64,000 nucleotides of DNA from DSWT01 sp035420085 (GTDB taxonomy: Bacteria; Chloroflexota; Anaerolineae; B4-G1; SLSP01), in assembly GCA_035420085.1 (NCBI GenBank), contig DAOLUH010000021.1, positions 1 to 64,000 of the forward strand. The letters are read 5' to 3'. Made by a program: the position numbers and the translations under genes. The notes below the pieces were generated by a model that made no database searches, had not been told where the DNA came from, and saw only the letters and a program-made list of their open reading frames with translations. Shown piece by piece: positions 52,210 to 60,800 of the stretch; position 1 is the stretch's first letter; each line of letters begins with the position of its first letter.

Positions 52210-52617
52210 ATGAACAGTCCGAAGCGGTTCGCCTTGGTAGTGTTCGCACTAATCCTGGTCGTGTTAGGCGTTGCTTACGAGCACCAGGTGGCAAAAGGAG
52301 GTACAAAAACGGCGGCAGCATACGTGGGCATCCCAGTCCCAAGCGATCAGCATAATGCAACTCAACTACTAGACCGAATCCACCCATCCGCGGAGATCTG
52401 CAAGGGGCTCCTAACCGGTAATTGTGTTTCGCCCTGCTATTGGTCCCAGCCAAGTAACTGTTGGTGGCACTATGACCCCTGCCCCACTCTGGCCTGTGGT
52501 TACCCTTTGCCTAAACAAGAACGACACTGGCGTTGCTGGGTATACTGCACTGGGGAAGCATGGTGTTCTGGCAGTTACTGGATCCAAATCTATAAGGAAT
52601 GTGTAAACTGTGGTTAA
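52210..52617 (+). CDS. Cys-rich small secreted protein
   Basis: 135 residues from the ATG at 52210 (AAAGGAGAAAAC upstream); upstream in-frame codons to 52120 lack a Shine-Dalgarno. An N-terminal hydrophobic signal or anchor (FALVVFALILVVLGVAY) and a C-terminal region of about 75 residues with eleven cysteines and many Trp/Tyr (NCVSPCYW, NCWWHYDPCP, CWVYC, CVNCG at the end). No family recognised. Disulfide-bonded secreted protein, or, less likely, a modified peptide precursor; no modification enzymes are adjacent. A lipoprotein gene follows 42 bases downstream. Confidence 0.65.
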   Translation: MNSPKRFALVVFALILVVLGVAYEHQVAKGGTKTAAAYVGIPVPSDQHNATQLLDRIHPSAEICKGLLTGNCVSPCYWSQPSNCWWHYDPCPTLACGYPLPKQERHWRCWVYCTGEAWCSGSYWIQIYKECVNCG

Positions 52618-52659
52618 AATGTCCGTTGGAGATACTCTTCGATAAAAAGGAGGAAAACG

Positions 52660-53901
52660 ATGAAAGAAATGCGTAAAATCAGTGTGCAGGTGCTCCTCGT
52701 GGCTGTGATCGTGACGGCACTGGCTGGAGGCTGTGCAGCCCAGAAAGCTGTTCGCAAGCTGACCGCGCCGGTCGAGGTATTGGCCCAGGCCCAGGCTTCT
52801 CCCGAGCCGGTTGACGGTGAAATCGTCCACGTCCAATGGGTGTATGAAGAACTGGAAGGCCTGCCCCCCGGCGGCGCCGGCCCCCAGGCCATCCGCACGA
52901 CCAACGAGCTATGGGTGGAGATGGACGAACCCTGGCGCTATCGCTCCGCAACTACGGTCGATCCCGTGCCCGGCAGCCTGACCTACGCCCGGGTGCGGAA
53001 TGGAAAGGTGGTCTGGGAATATAACGTCGAAACCGCTCCGCAGCACGCGCTGGTGCGCCCGTCAGCCGAGGACGAGCCTGCATTCGGCCCGCTGTATATG
53101 GACAGCTTTGCCAACGGCTGCTCGAACCTGCTGACACGCGCGCAACAAGACCCCGACAAGCTCCGCGACCTAGGCACGGAGGAACTCGATCTCTGGGGAA
53201 CGGTGCATGTGGTCGGCTACGATTGGGATGGCGTCACTGCCCAGACAGTGCGCTATGCTGGCCGTCCACACACGATTCTTTTCAAAATCACCGAGGAGGA
53301 ACAGTGGGTGGTGGAGTGGCTGGACATCATCCACGCCGAGGAGGGGGATGTGACCCATCGCCATTACCGACTAACGGTCTGGGAGAGTTTGGAACCCGCG
53401 GCCGTACCGGATAATCTGTGGACGTTCGTCCCGCCGGAGGGCGTCACGTTGGTGGCCTCCTTGCCGGAAGAGGCAGCACCAGGCGGCGAGCTGGCGGAGC
53501 ACAAAACCCGTACCATCGGCGAGTGGACGGTTCCGGACTACGGTTTCACGCCCTGGCTGCCAACCTACCTGCCGGAAGGTATGAGTCTGGCGAAGGTCGA
53601 GGCGCTGAGCAACTTGAGCTATCACCTATCATACAAACAGCGCGGTTACTCACCGCTCGCGATAAACCAGAAACCGGGGTTGAGCTATGCGTGGGGTAGC
53701 CCCCCAGAAGAGATCAAACTCGCGTGGGCCACGGTCGAACTGGGCAAACTGGATGATCCAAACGCACCTCCCGGCTGGATAGCCCTTGTCATGCCCCATC
53801 CCCAGGGAGATGAGGACATCCCAAACATATCGCTGCTGATGGAGATAGCCGACCGCGACGAAGCGCTCAAAATCGTCGAATCGTTACAACCCGCACCTTG
53901 A
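52660..53901 (+). CDS. LolA/RseB-like fold lipoprotein
   Basis: 413 residues with a lipobox (LAGGC, Cys about 25). The rest alternates strands of the kind seen in RseB/LolA-like and DUF4367-type anti-sigma-associated proteins: ELWVEMDEPWRYRSATTV, GTVHVVGYDWDGVTAQTVRY, EWLDIIHAEEGDVTHRHYRLTVWESLEP, and a C-terminal domain (PTYLPEGMSLAKVEALSNLSYHLSYKQ). Likely an envelope-located lipoprotein sensing or carrying a ligand. AAAAGGAGG precedes the ATG; it is probably co-transcribed with the Cys-rich gene. Confidence 0.6.
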   Translation: MKEMRKISVQVLLVAVIVTALAGGCAAQKAVRKLTAPVEVLAQAQASPEPVDGEIVHVQWVYEELEGLPPGGAGPQAIRTTNELWVEMDEPWRYRSATTVDPVPGSLTYARVRNGKVVWEYNVETAPQHALVRPSAEDEPAFGPLYMDSFANGCSNLLTRAQQDPDKLRDLGTEELDLWGTVHVVGYDWDGVTAQTVRYAGRPHTILFKITEEEQWVVEWLDIIHAEEGDVTHRHYRLTVWESLEPAAVPDNLWTFVPPEGVTLVASLPEEAAPGGELAEHKTRTIGEWTVPDYGFTPWLPTYLPEGMSLAKVEALSNLSYHLSYKQRGYSPLAINQKPGLSYAWGSPPEEIKLAWATVELGKLDDPNAPPGWIALVMPHPQGDEDIPNISLLMEIADRDEALKIVESLQPAP

Positions 53902-53917
53902 CCTGGTGATATCTACT

Positions 53918-53959
53918 CAAACGCCCCCGACACTTCAGACATGCCGGGGACGTTTGTTT
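53918..53959 (+). terminator. Terminator-like hairpin
   Basis: Arms CAAACGCCCCCG and CGGGGACGTTTG (one mismatch) just after the lipoprotein gene, followed by a short TTTA. Confidence 0.65.
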
Positions 53960-54081
53960 AACCAATTACCGCGCCTTGCTGTCCAAAACCTCATCCAACG
54001 GACCGTTCACTAACGACTAACGATGTATACAACCAGCGAATGAGCAAATTATGAATCGCGAACTGACGACCACCCAAACGC

Positions 54082-55608
54082 CTACACCGGCAGCGAAAAC
54101 CGCGCCGTCGTCCCTTCGCCCTCGTGGCTTTCCAGCCACAGTCTGCCGCCGTGCGCTTCGATGAGTGCCTGCGCAATTGCCAGTCCCAGACCGCTGCCGC
54201 CGTGCGCCCGCGAGCGAGCCTTGTCGGCGCGATAGAAACGTTCACCGATGCGGGGCAGCGCGTCGGCGGGGATGCCAACGCCTTGATCGCGCACCTGAAT
54301 CAACACGGTATGCTCAGGGCCAGGAGAAACGCTCACCGTCACCTCGCCGCCGGGACGGGAGTATTTGATGGCGTTGTCCAGCAGGTTGACCAGCACCTGT
54401 GCAATGCGGTCGCTGTCAGCCCAGACGGACAGCCCCGCCGGCGCAGCCGCGACCTGCAACGTCACGCCGGCGACGTCGGCTTGCGGCGTCATACGCTCGA
54501 CAGCGGCACGCACCAGCGCGACGGCGTCCACCGGCTCGCGGCGCAGGTTCAGCGCTTCCGAGTCGGCTCGCGAAAGCAATAGCAAGTCGTTAACCAGTCG
54601 GATCAGACGGTCAGTCTCGCTTTCCACCGTCCCCAGGAACCGGTCGCGCACATCGAGGTCCTCCACCGCGCCTGCACGCAGCGTCTCCACCATCCCCTTG
54701 ATCGAGGTGAGCGGCGTGCGCAGTTCGTGGGAGACGTTGGCGACGAAATCCGTCTGCATCTGACGGGCGGCGCGCAAACGCAAGGTCATGTCGTTGAAGG
54801 CACGGCTCAACTGTCCCAGTTCGTCCCGTGAACGCGCCGGGACCTGCGTGCCGAAGTGTCCTTGCGCCACTGCGCCCGCCGCATCCGTGAGATGCCGCAC
54901 CGGGCGGGTAATCGCCCGCGAGAATACCAGGCCAACGATACCGGAGAGCAGCAATGCAATCATCGTCGAAAGCAACAAACGGCTACGGACATCGCGCACG
55001 ACCGTCGTCACGTCGGTCAACGGCTGGCTGAGGTAGACCACGCCGGCCAGCGCGCCATCGACCAGCGCGGGCAGGGCCACAGTCAACGTGTCCACGTCGC
55101 CGCGATCGGTACGGCTGGCATATTTGCCGGTCAACGCCTGCGCCACGAGCGCGTCGTTGCTCAGGTCTACGCCGAGATCAGTGTTCCAGGAATCCAGAAC
55201 TACCGCACCCTTGACATCCACCACGCGGATGCGGGTCTCCAACTGTGTGCCCAGTTCCAGCGAGGTATCCGCCAGATAGGACAGGTCCACGTCCCCGACC
55301 GTCACACCGGGTTCAGGCACGGTGAGATTTTGCGTCTGCACAGAGATATTGCTCGCCCGCCGCTGTTGCAGCACATTTACAGTGGCGACATCCTCCGCCG
55401 CCAGCGGCTCATCCTCAGCACCAGCTACCGTCGCGCCGGGAATCAACGTCTGCGCCGTGATGCGCGCCTGAGCAACCAGATTATCCTCGATGGCTGCCAG
55501 GAAATACCGTTCGAGGAACGATAGCAGCAGCGCCCCCGAAAGTCCCATCGCCAGGATAATCACGGCGAGGTGCGAAAGCAACAATTTTATGCGTAGACTT
55601 GAAAACAT
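54082..55608 (-). CDS. Sensor histidine kinase (PhoR/ResE-like)
   Basis: 508 residues: TM1 (about 10-32), extracellular sensor domain (about 35-208), TM2 (211-232), HAMP (about 230-285), HisKA with VSHELRTPLTSIKGM (phospho-His H294), and HATPase_c with VNLLDNAIKYSRPGG, VRDQGVGIP, FYRADKARSRAHGGSGLGL. It phosphorylates the response regulator encoded just upstream (55697-56383). The signal is unknown; PhoB-box-like sites hint at a PhoR-type role. Confidence 0.93.
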   Translation of the reverse strand: MFSSLRIKLLLSHLAVIILAMGLSGALLLSFLERYFLAAIEDNLVAQARITAQTLIPGATVAGAEDEPLAAEDVATVNVLQQRRASNISVQTQNLTVPEPGVTVGDVDLSYLADTSLELGTQLETRIRVVDVKGAVVLDSWNTDLGVDLSNDALVAQALTGKYASRTDRGDVDTLTVALPALVDGALAGVVYLSQPLTDVTTVVRDVRSRLLLSTMIALLLSGIVGLVFSRAITRPVRHLTDAAGAVAQGHFGTQVPARSRDELGQLSRAFNDMTLRLRAARQMQTDFVANVSHELRTPLTSIKGMVETLRAGAVEDLDVRDRFLGTVESETDRLIRLVNDLLLLSRADSEALNLRREPVDAVALVRAAVERMTPQADVAGVTLQVAAAPAGLSVWADSDRIAQVLVNLLDNAIKYSRPGGEVTVSVSPGPEHTVLIQVRDQGVGIPADALPRIGERFYRADKARSRAHGGSGLGLAIAQALIEAHGGRLWLESHEGEGTTARFSLPV

Positions 55609-55611
55609 AGA

Positions 55612-55705
55612 GAATCAGCGAATGAAAGAATCAGCGAATGAAAGAATCAGCGAGTCGGCGAATCACCCAGAACCCACAACCCATAACCCACAACCCTCAA
55701 CCCAC
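55612..55705. repeat. Octamer array followed by heptamer array
   Basis: Seven 8-bp units (GAATCAGC/GAATGAAA alternating, 55612-55667), CAG, then five 7-bp units of AACCCAC type (55671-55705). It fills the spacer between response regulator and kinase genes and supplies the response regulator's stop codon (55697-55699). Confidence 0.92.
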
Positions 55706-56383
55706 ATCCAGCTTATACCCCACCCCGCGCACAGTGACGATGAGGTCTTCGGCGGGGGCGGCGTCGCGGAGTTTGGCGCGCAGGCGTTTGACGACGGCAT
55801 CGACGACGCGCAGGTCGTCGTGGTAGTCGTAGCCCCAGACCAGGTCGAGCAGTTGTTCGCGGCTCAGCACCAGTCCGGCGTGCCGCGCCAAGACGTGCAG
55901 CAGCTCGAATTCCAGCGCGGTCAGGTCGAGTAAGACCGTTCCCAGGTGGGCCTCGTGACGGGCCACGTCCACCATCAATGCGCCAACGCGCACCAGGTTC
56001 GCCGGGCCGGCGGGCGTTTGCGGCGCAGTCCGGCGCAGGACGTTCTTCACCCGCGCCAGCAGCTCGCGCACGCTGAAAGGTTTGACCACGTAATCATCGG
56101 CGCCCATTTCCAGGCCGAGCACGCGGTCAATTTCCTCATCGCGCGCGGTGAGCATGATGATAGGGACATCGCACTCGCGGCGCAGTGCGCGGCACACCTC
56201 GATCCCATCGAGCTTCGGCAGCATCAGATCAAGGATGATCAAGTCCGGCTGCTCGCGCCGGGCCAACGCTAACGCCTGCTCGCCATCCCAGGCCGCCACA
56301 ACTTGATAGTGTGCTTGCTTGAGATTGTACGAGAGCACATCGATGATCGGTGTTTCGTCGTCTACGATAAGAATTTTTGGCAT
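55697..56383 (-). CDS. OmpR/PhoB-family response regulator
   Basis: 228 residues. Receiver domain with D8, D9, phospho-acceptor D52 (LIILDLMLPKLDG) and K in VVKPFSVREL; C-terminal winged helix (LTALEFELLHVLARHAGLVLSREQ, VWGYDYHDDLRVVDAVVKRLRAKL, VRGVGYKL). PhoB/ResD type. A PhoB-box-like site and promoter (56464-56529) lie upstream, suggesting autoregulation. The leader before the ATG is an octamer array, so no Shine-Dalgarno is visible. Confidence 0.94.
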   Translation of the reverse strand: MPKILIVDDETPIIDVLSYNLKQAHYQVVAAWDGEQALALARREQPDLIILDLMLPKLDGIEVCRALRRECDVPIIMLTARDEEIDRVLGLEMGADDYVVKPFSVRELLARVKNVLRRTAPQTPAGPANLVRVGALMVDVARHEAHLGTVLLDLTALEFELLHVLARHAGLVLSREQLLDLVWGYDYHDDLRVVDAVVKRLRAKLRDAAPAEDLIVTVRGVGYKLDVG

Positions 56384-56423
56384 GAGCGAATGAGAGAATC
56401 AGCGAATGAAAGAATCAGCGAAT
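56384..56423. repeat. Octamer array at a start codon
   Basis: Five 8-bp units (GAGCGAAT, GAGAGAAT, CAGCGAAT, GAAAGAAT, CAGCGAAT) abutting the start codon of the response regulator gene, where a ribosome binding site would be expected. Confidence 0.88.
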
Positions 56424-56463
56424 GAACAACATACGCATCCAGCTTCCAGCGTCCAGCACCCTG

Positions 56464-56529
56464 ATTGTAGCAGAAACGGCGCGGTTAGTAAAGAGGTTGT
56501 GTGGCAAAACGATGACAATCGCGCGATAA
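56464..56529 (-). promoter_or_regulatory. PhoB-box-like promoter of the response regulator gene
   Basis: On the minus strand TTATCGC (56523-56529), TTGTCAT (56512-56518) and TTGCCAC (56501-56507) recur every 11 bp. Eight bases on is TTTACT (56487-56492), a 17-bp spacer and TACAAT (56464-56469). TTGTCAT is one base from the classical PhoB half-site CTGTCAT. Confidence 0.65.
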
Positions 56530-56541
56530 ACGCAGCACAAA

Positions 56542-56577
56542 CGCCTGGCGAAGGTTACGCCCAACCTTCGCCAGGCG
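56542..56577 (-). terminator. Hairpin after DUF4349 gene
   Basis: Perfect 15-bp stem CGCCTGGCGAAGGTT / AACCTTCGCCAGGCG with a 6-base loop, 13 bases after the leftward DUF4349 stop; the tail on the minus strand is only TTTG, so termination may be partial. Shares the GCGAAGGT core with 36710-36744. Confidence 0.65.
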
Positions 56578-56589
56578 TCACGAAAAGGG

Positions 56590-57516
56590 TCACGCACGTT
56601 TACGCTTTAGCAGATAACGAATTATCACAAAGACAGCCACAGGGGGGAGCACAAGTGGTAGCACCACAATGCCAAACCAGATCGCCAATTCGGCCAAAGC
56701 GCGCCAGATGGTTGTCAGCGTCGCGCTCGCGTCTTTGGCGACGTGGCTCGCGCTCCAGGGTTCGGGAGACGGCGTGGGCGTCGGGGTCGGCGCAGGGGGC
56801 AGATCGGGCAATTGGGGTGAAAGCTGCACGGTGATCGTCGAGAAGGACGACCGGTCGAACAGGTAGTTCATCCGCCCCTGCACGGCTTCGATCTCCGCCT
56901 CGACGGATTTGAGTTCGGTGTTGACTTTTAGCGCCTCTTCGACGTTCTGCGCCTGATCCAGGAACGTGCGGATGCGGTCGCGCGTCGCTTCCAGGTTGCG
57001 CAGACGGGACTGCAAATCCACGTACTCGTCGGTCACATCTTGCCCACCGGCGCGCTCGTCGTCCACCGTGAGCGCGAGGTCGCGCAGCCGCCGCATCGCC
57101 GTCTCGAATTGATCCACCGGGACGCCGAGCGTGAGACTGGCGTACTTGTACTCCTTGTCCAACCACGGCTGATACCACACCCGCGAGCTGATGATGTACC
57201 CACCGACGTCGCCGACCACCTGCGTCAGGCGGTCAATGGCGACATCGGTGTTCTGCACTGTCAACAGCAAATCGGCGTTTTTGACGATCATCCGGTTGGC
57301 GCGGGGCGCTGCCACAACGGGTAACACATTTCCTCCCGCCAGGGTCGGCAGCGGCGTCGGCATCGGCACTGCGGTCGCGGCAATTTCGACTGTTTTTTCC
57401 ACGACCTTCTCGACCGCAACCGTTTTTTGCACGACAGTCGTAGGCGTGGGGACAGCACAAGCCGAAAACAACACCACAAAGAGCACAATCAACGAGAGCC
57501 AGAAATTGCGTTTCAT
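56590..57516 (-). CDS. DUF4349-type membrane-anchored lipoprotein
   Basis: 308 residues. Lipobox LFSAC (Cys about 20), a linker of VEKVVEKTVEI type, then the DUF4349 core: MIVKNADLLLTVQNTDVAIDRL, VGGYIISSRVW, TDEYVDLQSRLRNLEATRDRI, a coiled coil (about 160-215) and a C-terminal transmembrane helix followed by KRKRA. Such proteins sit in the cell envelope with the coiled coil outside; function unknown. ATAGGAGGAAAATC precedes the ATG. Confidence 0.85.
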   Translation of the reverse strand: MKRNFWLSLIVLFVVLFSACAVPTPTTVVQKTVAVEKVVEKTVEIAATAVPMPTPLPTLAGGNVLPVVAAPRANRMIVKNADLLLTVQNTDVAIDRLTQVVGDVGGYIISSRVWYQPWLDKEYKYASLTLGVPVDQFETAMRRLRDLALTVDDERAGGQDVTDEYVDLQSRLRNLEATRDRIRTFLDQAQNVEEALKVNTELKSVEAEIEAVQGRMNYLFDRSSFSTITVQLSPQLPDLPPAPTPTPTPSPEPWSASHVAKDASATLTTIWRALAELAIWFGIVVLPLVLPPVAVFVIIRYLLKRKRA

Positions 57517-57606
57517 GATTTTCCTCCTATCTGAACTGAGACTGTTTCGAGGATTTCCCTCACTTATTCAGTTCCATGCAGCTCAGGAGGAAAAGGTTCA
57601 CGAAAA

Positions 57607-57758
57607 GTAACTATGCAACCGTCATTCCGAACGTAGCGGAACGAGTGAAACGAGTGGAGCGAAGTGAGGAATCTCAACTTTTGCAGCGCCAAGACCCTTC
57701 GACTCCGTTTCACTCCGCTCAGGGTGACGGGCGCATCGCAAGCAGGCTGAATAGTTAC
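57607..57758. mobile_element. MITE-like element, copy 1
   Basis: 152-bp element bounded by inverted GTAACTAT / ATAGTTAC ends. Inside, GTCATTCCGAACGTAGCGGA and CTTCGACTCCGTTTCACTCC are shared with the second copy (62078-62301). It has no coding capacity and lies between the DUF4349 gene and the leftward terminator at 57763. Confidence 0.75.
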
Positions 57759-57762
57759 CACG

Positions 57763-57794
57763 AAAAAATAGCGCGGGCGAGACCGCCCGCGCTA
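57763..57794 (-). terminator. Rho-independent terminator
   Basis: Perfect 11-bp stem TAGCGCGGGCG / CGCCCGCGCTA, 4-base loop, and six U on the minus strand (57763-57768), 18 bases after the alpha-2-macroglobulin-like gene. It starts with GTAG on the minus strand, so it may derive from a REP. Confidence 0.92.
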
Positions 57795-57812
57795 CAGAAA
57801 AGACGAGGAAGG

Positions 57813-60800
57813 TTATGGCACCATCACTTCAATCGCCACCGCGTCGCCCATCTGCGGGCCTGTGGCGTCCAGGCGGAAGGTGAACGCGCCGCTTCTGTCA
57901 GGGCGGATGACGATGGGCACGCTCGCCACGCCATCCGGCGCTACGACCAGGGCCTCCGGCGCGGACAGCAGCGTGTACCAGTCATCCGGCGCGGGCTGCA
58001 CGGCCACGCGCTGCGACTCCGGCAGATAGTTGTAGAGCGTTGCGGTGATCGTCAGCGGCTCGCCCACACGGATGGCGGCGGGCAGCACCAACTCGACGAA
58101 GAAGTCACGGAAAACGACGAGATCGTAGGTCGCCGCGCCGAGGTCGCCGTCGCGGGTGGAGGCCAGCGCCGTGAGCCGCCACGTCGTGATCGTGTCCGCC
58201 AGCGGCAGATCGAAGGCCAGCGCGCCATCCGCACCGGTCAGGGCTTCGGGCGCCCAGTAGAGCGTCTCCGGGAAGATGTGGCGCAGTGGATAAGGTTCGG
58301 CGGGAATCGGCAGCGGTGTGATCGCGGGCGCGGCTGTCGGCGCTGGCGAAGGTGTGACGACCACTTCAACCGTTTTCTCAACCGCCTTTTCAACTTCGAC
58401 TATTTTTTCAACGACAGTTGGCTTCGCCGCGGGTGCAGATGTCGCCGGTGGAGCGGAGACAGAGCATCCCGACATCCATGCCAGCGGCCCGGCGTAAAGC
58501 GCGGGATCGCCTAGCGCGCGCGTCAGATCGGAGGTAAGTGCGGGCACGGCGGGCAGCGTTAGCGCCAGGAAGATAAGGAGGATCGCCAGAGCTGTTGTCG
58601 CCCACCCCACGGCGCGGCGACCTTCCAACACCAGCCCTTGCCCTAGGAACGCCAGCGAACCGATCAACAGCAGGAAAGTCGCCACGAGGAGCGCAAGCAG
58701 CCAGCCGGCCGGACCGTGTCCCTGCGCCGCCAACGTCACGAGGATACCGCCAAGCAGCAGGTAGACCGCCAGCAATCCTGTAACGAGCTGCACGCGGACG
58801 TCGCGCCGCCGCCAGCCGTGGAGCAGCGCGACGCACAGCAGCACAAAGACCAGACTCAGCAACCCAACGAGCATCACCGCGACCAGCGCCGGCGGCAGCA
58901 CGAGCGCGAGCATCACGCCGCCCACCGCCAGCGGCGCGAGCACGACCGCGCCCAACAGCCCCCACCCCAGGCGGCGCAGCGCGCGTCCCAACACGCCCAC
59001 CGGCGCAAGGCCGCGCACCACGACCGCGCTCACCGCCAGCGGCAGCGCGATCAACACCAGCGCCAACTGGCTGGCGAGCACTTGGCGAGCGCGCGCGGCT
59101 TCGTCTACCGGCGTCGTCGTGGATGTGGCGCGCAGCGTGAAATCGGCGGCGGGCGCACCGGCCCAGGCCGCCCGCGCCGCCACGTCCTGCGCCGCGCGGA
59201 CTGCGGCATCGGCATCCAGCACATCCGCCGCGCCGCGCTGTTGCAGCATCGCCTGATCCAACAGGAAGTAGGCGCGGGCGAAGCCCGGCGGCAGCGTGTC
59301 CAGCGCGTACACCGAGGTATCCACCACAGCGATGCCCAGCGCAGTCTCGACCGGCGCGGCGCGGCCCTCTGTCGCGCGGTTAGTCTGGATCGTCACACGC
59401 GCCGTCTCCCCTGGAGGGTAGGTTTCGCGGTCGGCGGCCACATCCACGGCGACCCGGCTCGGCGCATCCACCACGACGAGGCGGGTGTCTGTCGTCAGGC
59501 TGCCGTCCGGCGAGACGGTGTACGCCCGCAGTTCCAGCGCGCCGATGAGCGCGCCATCCAAATCCAGCGCGAACGTCGCCCGCCCATCCACGACGGGCGC
59601 GGAGAGCGCCGCCGCCATCTGCCGGGCGTGGAGCACGTCGAGGTAAACGGTTTGCGCGTCGCCCGTGAGGAGCGCCTCGAGCCGCAGCGTGTCGCCCACG
59701 GCGTAGGCGGCGCGCTCGGCGCGCAAGAGCAGCACGCTCGCGGCGCGGTCGGCGCGCACAGCGATGACATCCCGTCCCTCCGCGCCGGCCGCGTCGCGCG
59801 CGACGATGTCCAATGTGACGGTCTCCGCCGTGGGCGTAAAGCGCAGTTCGGCGAAACCGTAGGACGTGGCGGCGCTGTAGTCGCGCCTGTTGATGGCGAC
59901 GGTCAACGTGGTCTCCGCGGGCGTCCCGTCGGGATAGGCGGTCATCACATAGACGGTGTTTTCGACGCCGGGTTTGAGCGCGCCGCTTTCCGGTACGGCC
60001 TTGATGAGGATCGGCTGCGGCGCGACCGGGATCTGGTGGCGCAGGCCGACGAATTGCCCGGCGGCGTCCGCGACTTCGACGTTCAGTTCAAACGACGCGC
60101 TCGCGGCGGCAGGAACATCAGCGGACAGCGTGAAGCTAAAGTCGAAGCGGCCACGCGCGTCAGTTTCGCCGGTCACGACGATATCGGGCTGGCCGCGCAG
60201 TGTCACACGCGCGCCCGCGACGGGTTTGCCGAAGAAATACGCCGCGTCCACCGTCCCCTGCACCTGCGCGTCGGGCGTGTAAAACGCGCGCGCCGTCTCG
60301 ACGGTCACACGGAACGCCGGGAGCGTGTAGGTATCCACGGTGATCGCGCGCTCGGAGGTTGTGTCGTCGAGGGACGCGCGCAAGGTGTACGTGCCCAACA
60401 CGAGGTCGGCAGGCAGATCCACGTCCCACGCGGCGACGCCGAATTCGGAGAGCGGGACGGCGGCGCGCGCGAAGCGTTTCCCCTGCGCGTCCAGCAGCTC
60501 GAACGCGATCTCGCGGCCTGTCGCGGGTTTGTAATCCGTCGCATCCAGCGCCAGCGCGCGCGCGTGGAGCGTCTGGCCGGGGCGGTAGGCGGATTTGTCG
60601 CCGGCGAGGTAGATTTTGTAGGCGCGCGCGATGGTGATCGGGCGGACGATGCGGCCTTCCCCGGCGGCGGAGCGCGTCTCCACGACGAGATCCGCCACGC
60701 CCGACAGGTCGTCCGGCACGGTGAAGGTCACGTCGGCGCTGCCGCTCGCGTCGGTCACGCCCTCGTAGACAACGCGGGACGCCAGGCGCACGGCGATCTC

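Noticed and set aside
52210..52617. RiPP precursor
   Set aside because: No modification enzyme, transporter or leader-cleavage motif is adjacent; a disulfide-rich secreted protein is the simpler reading.
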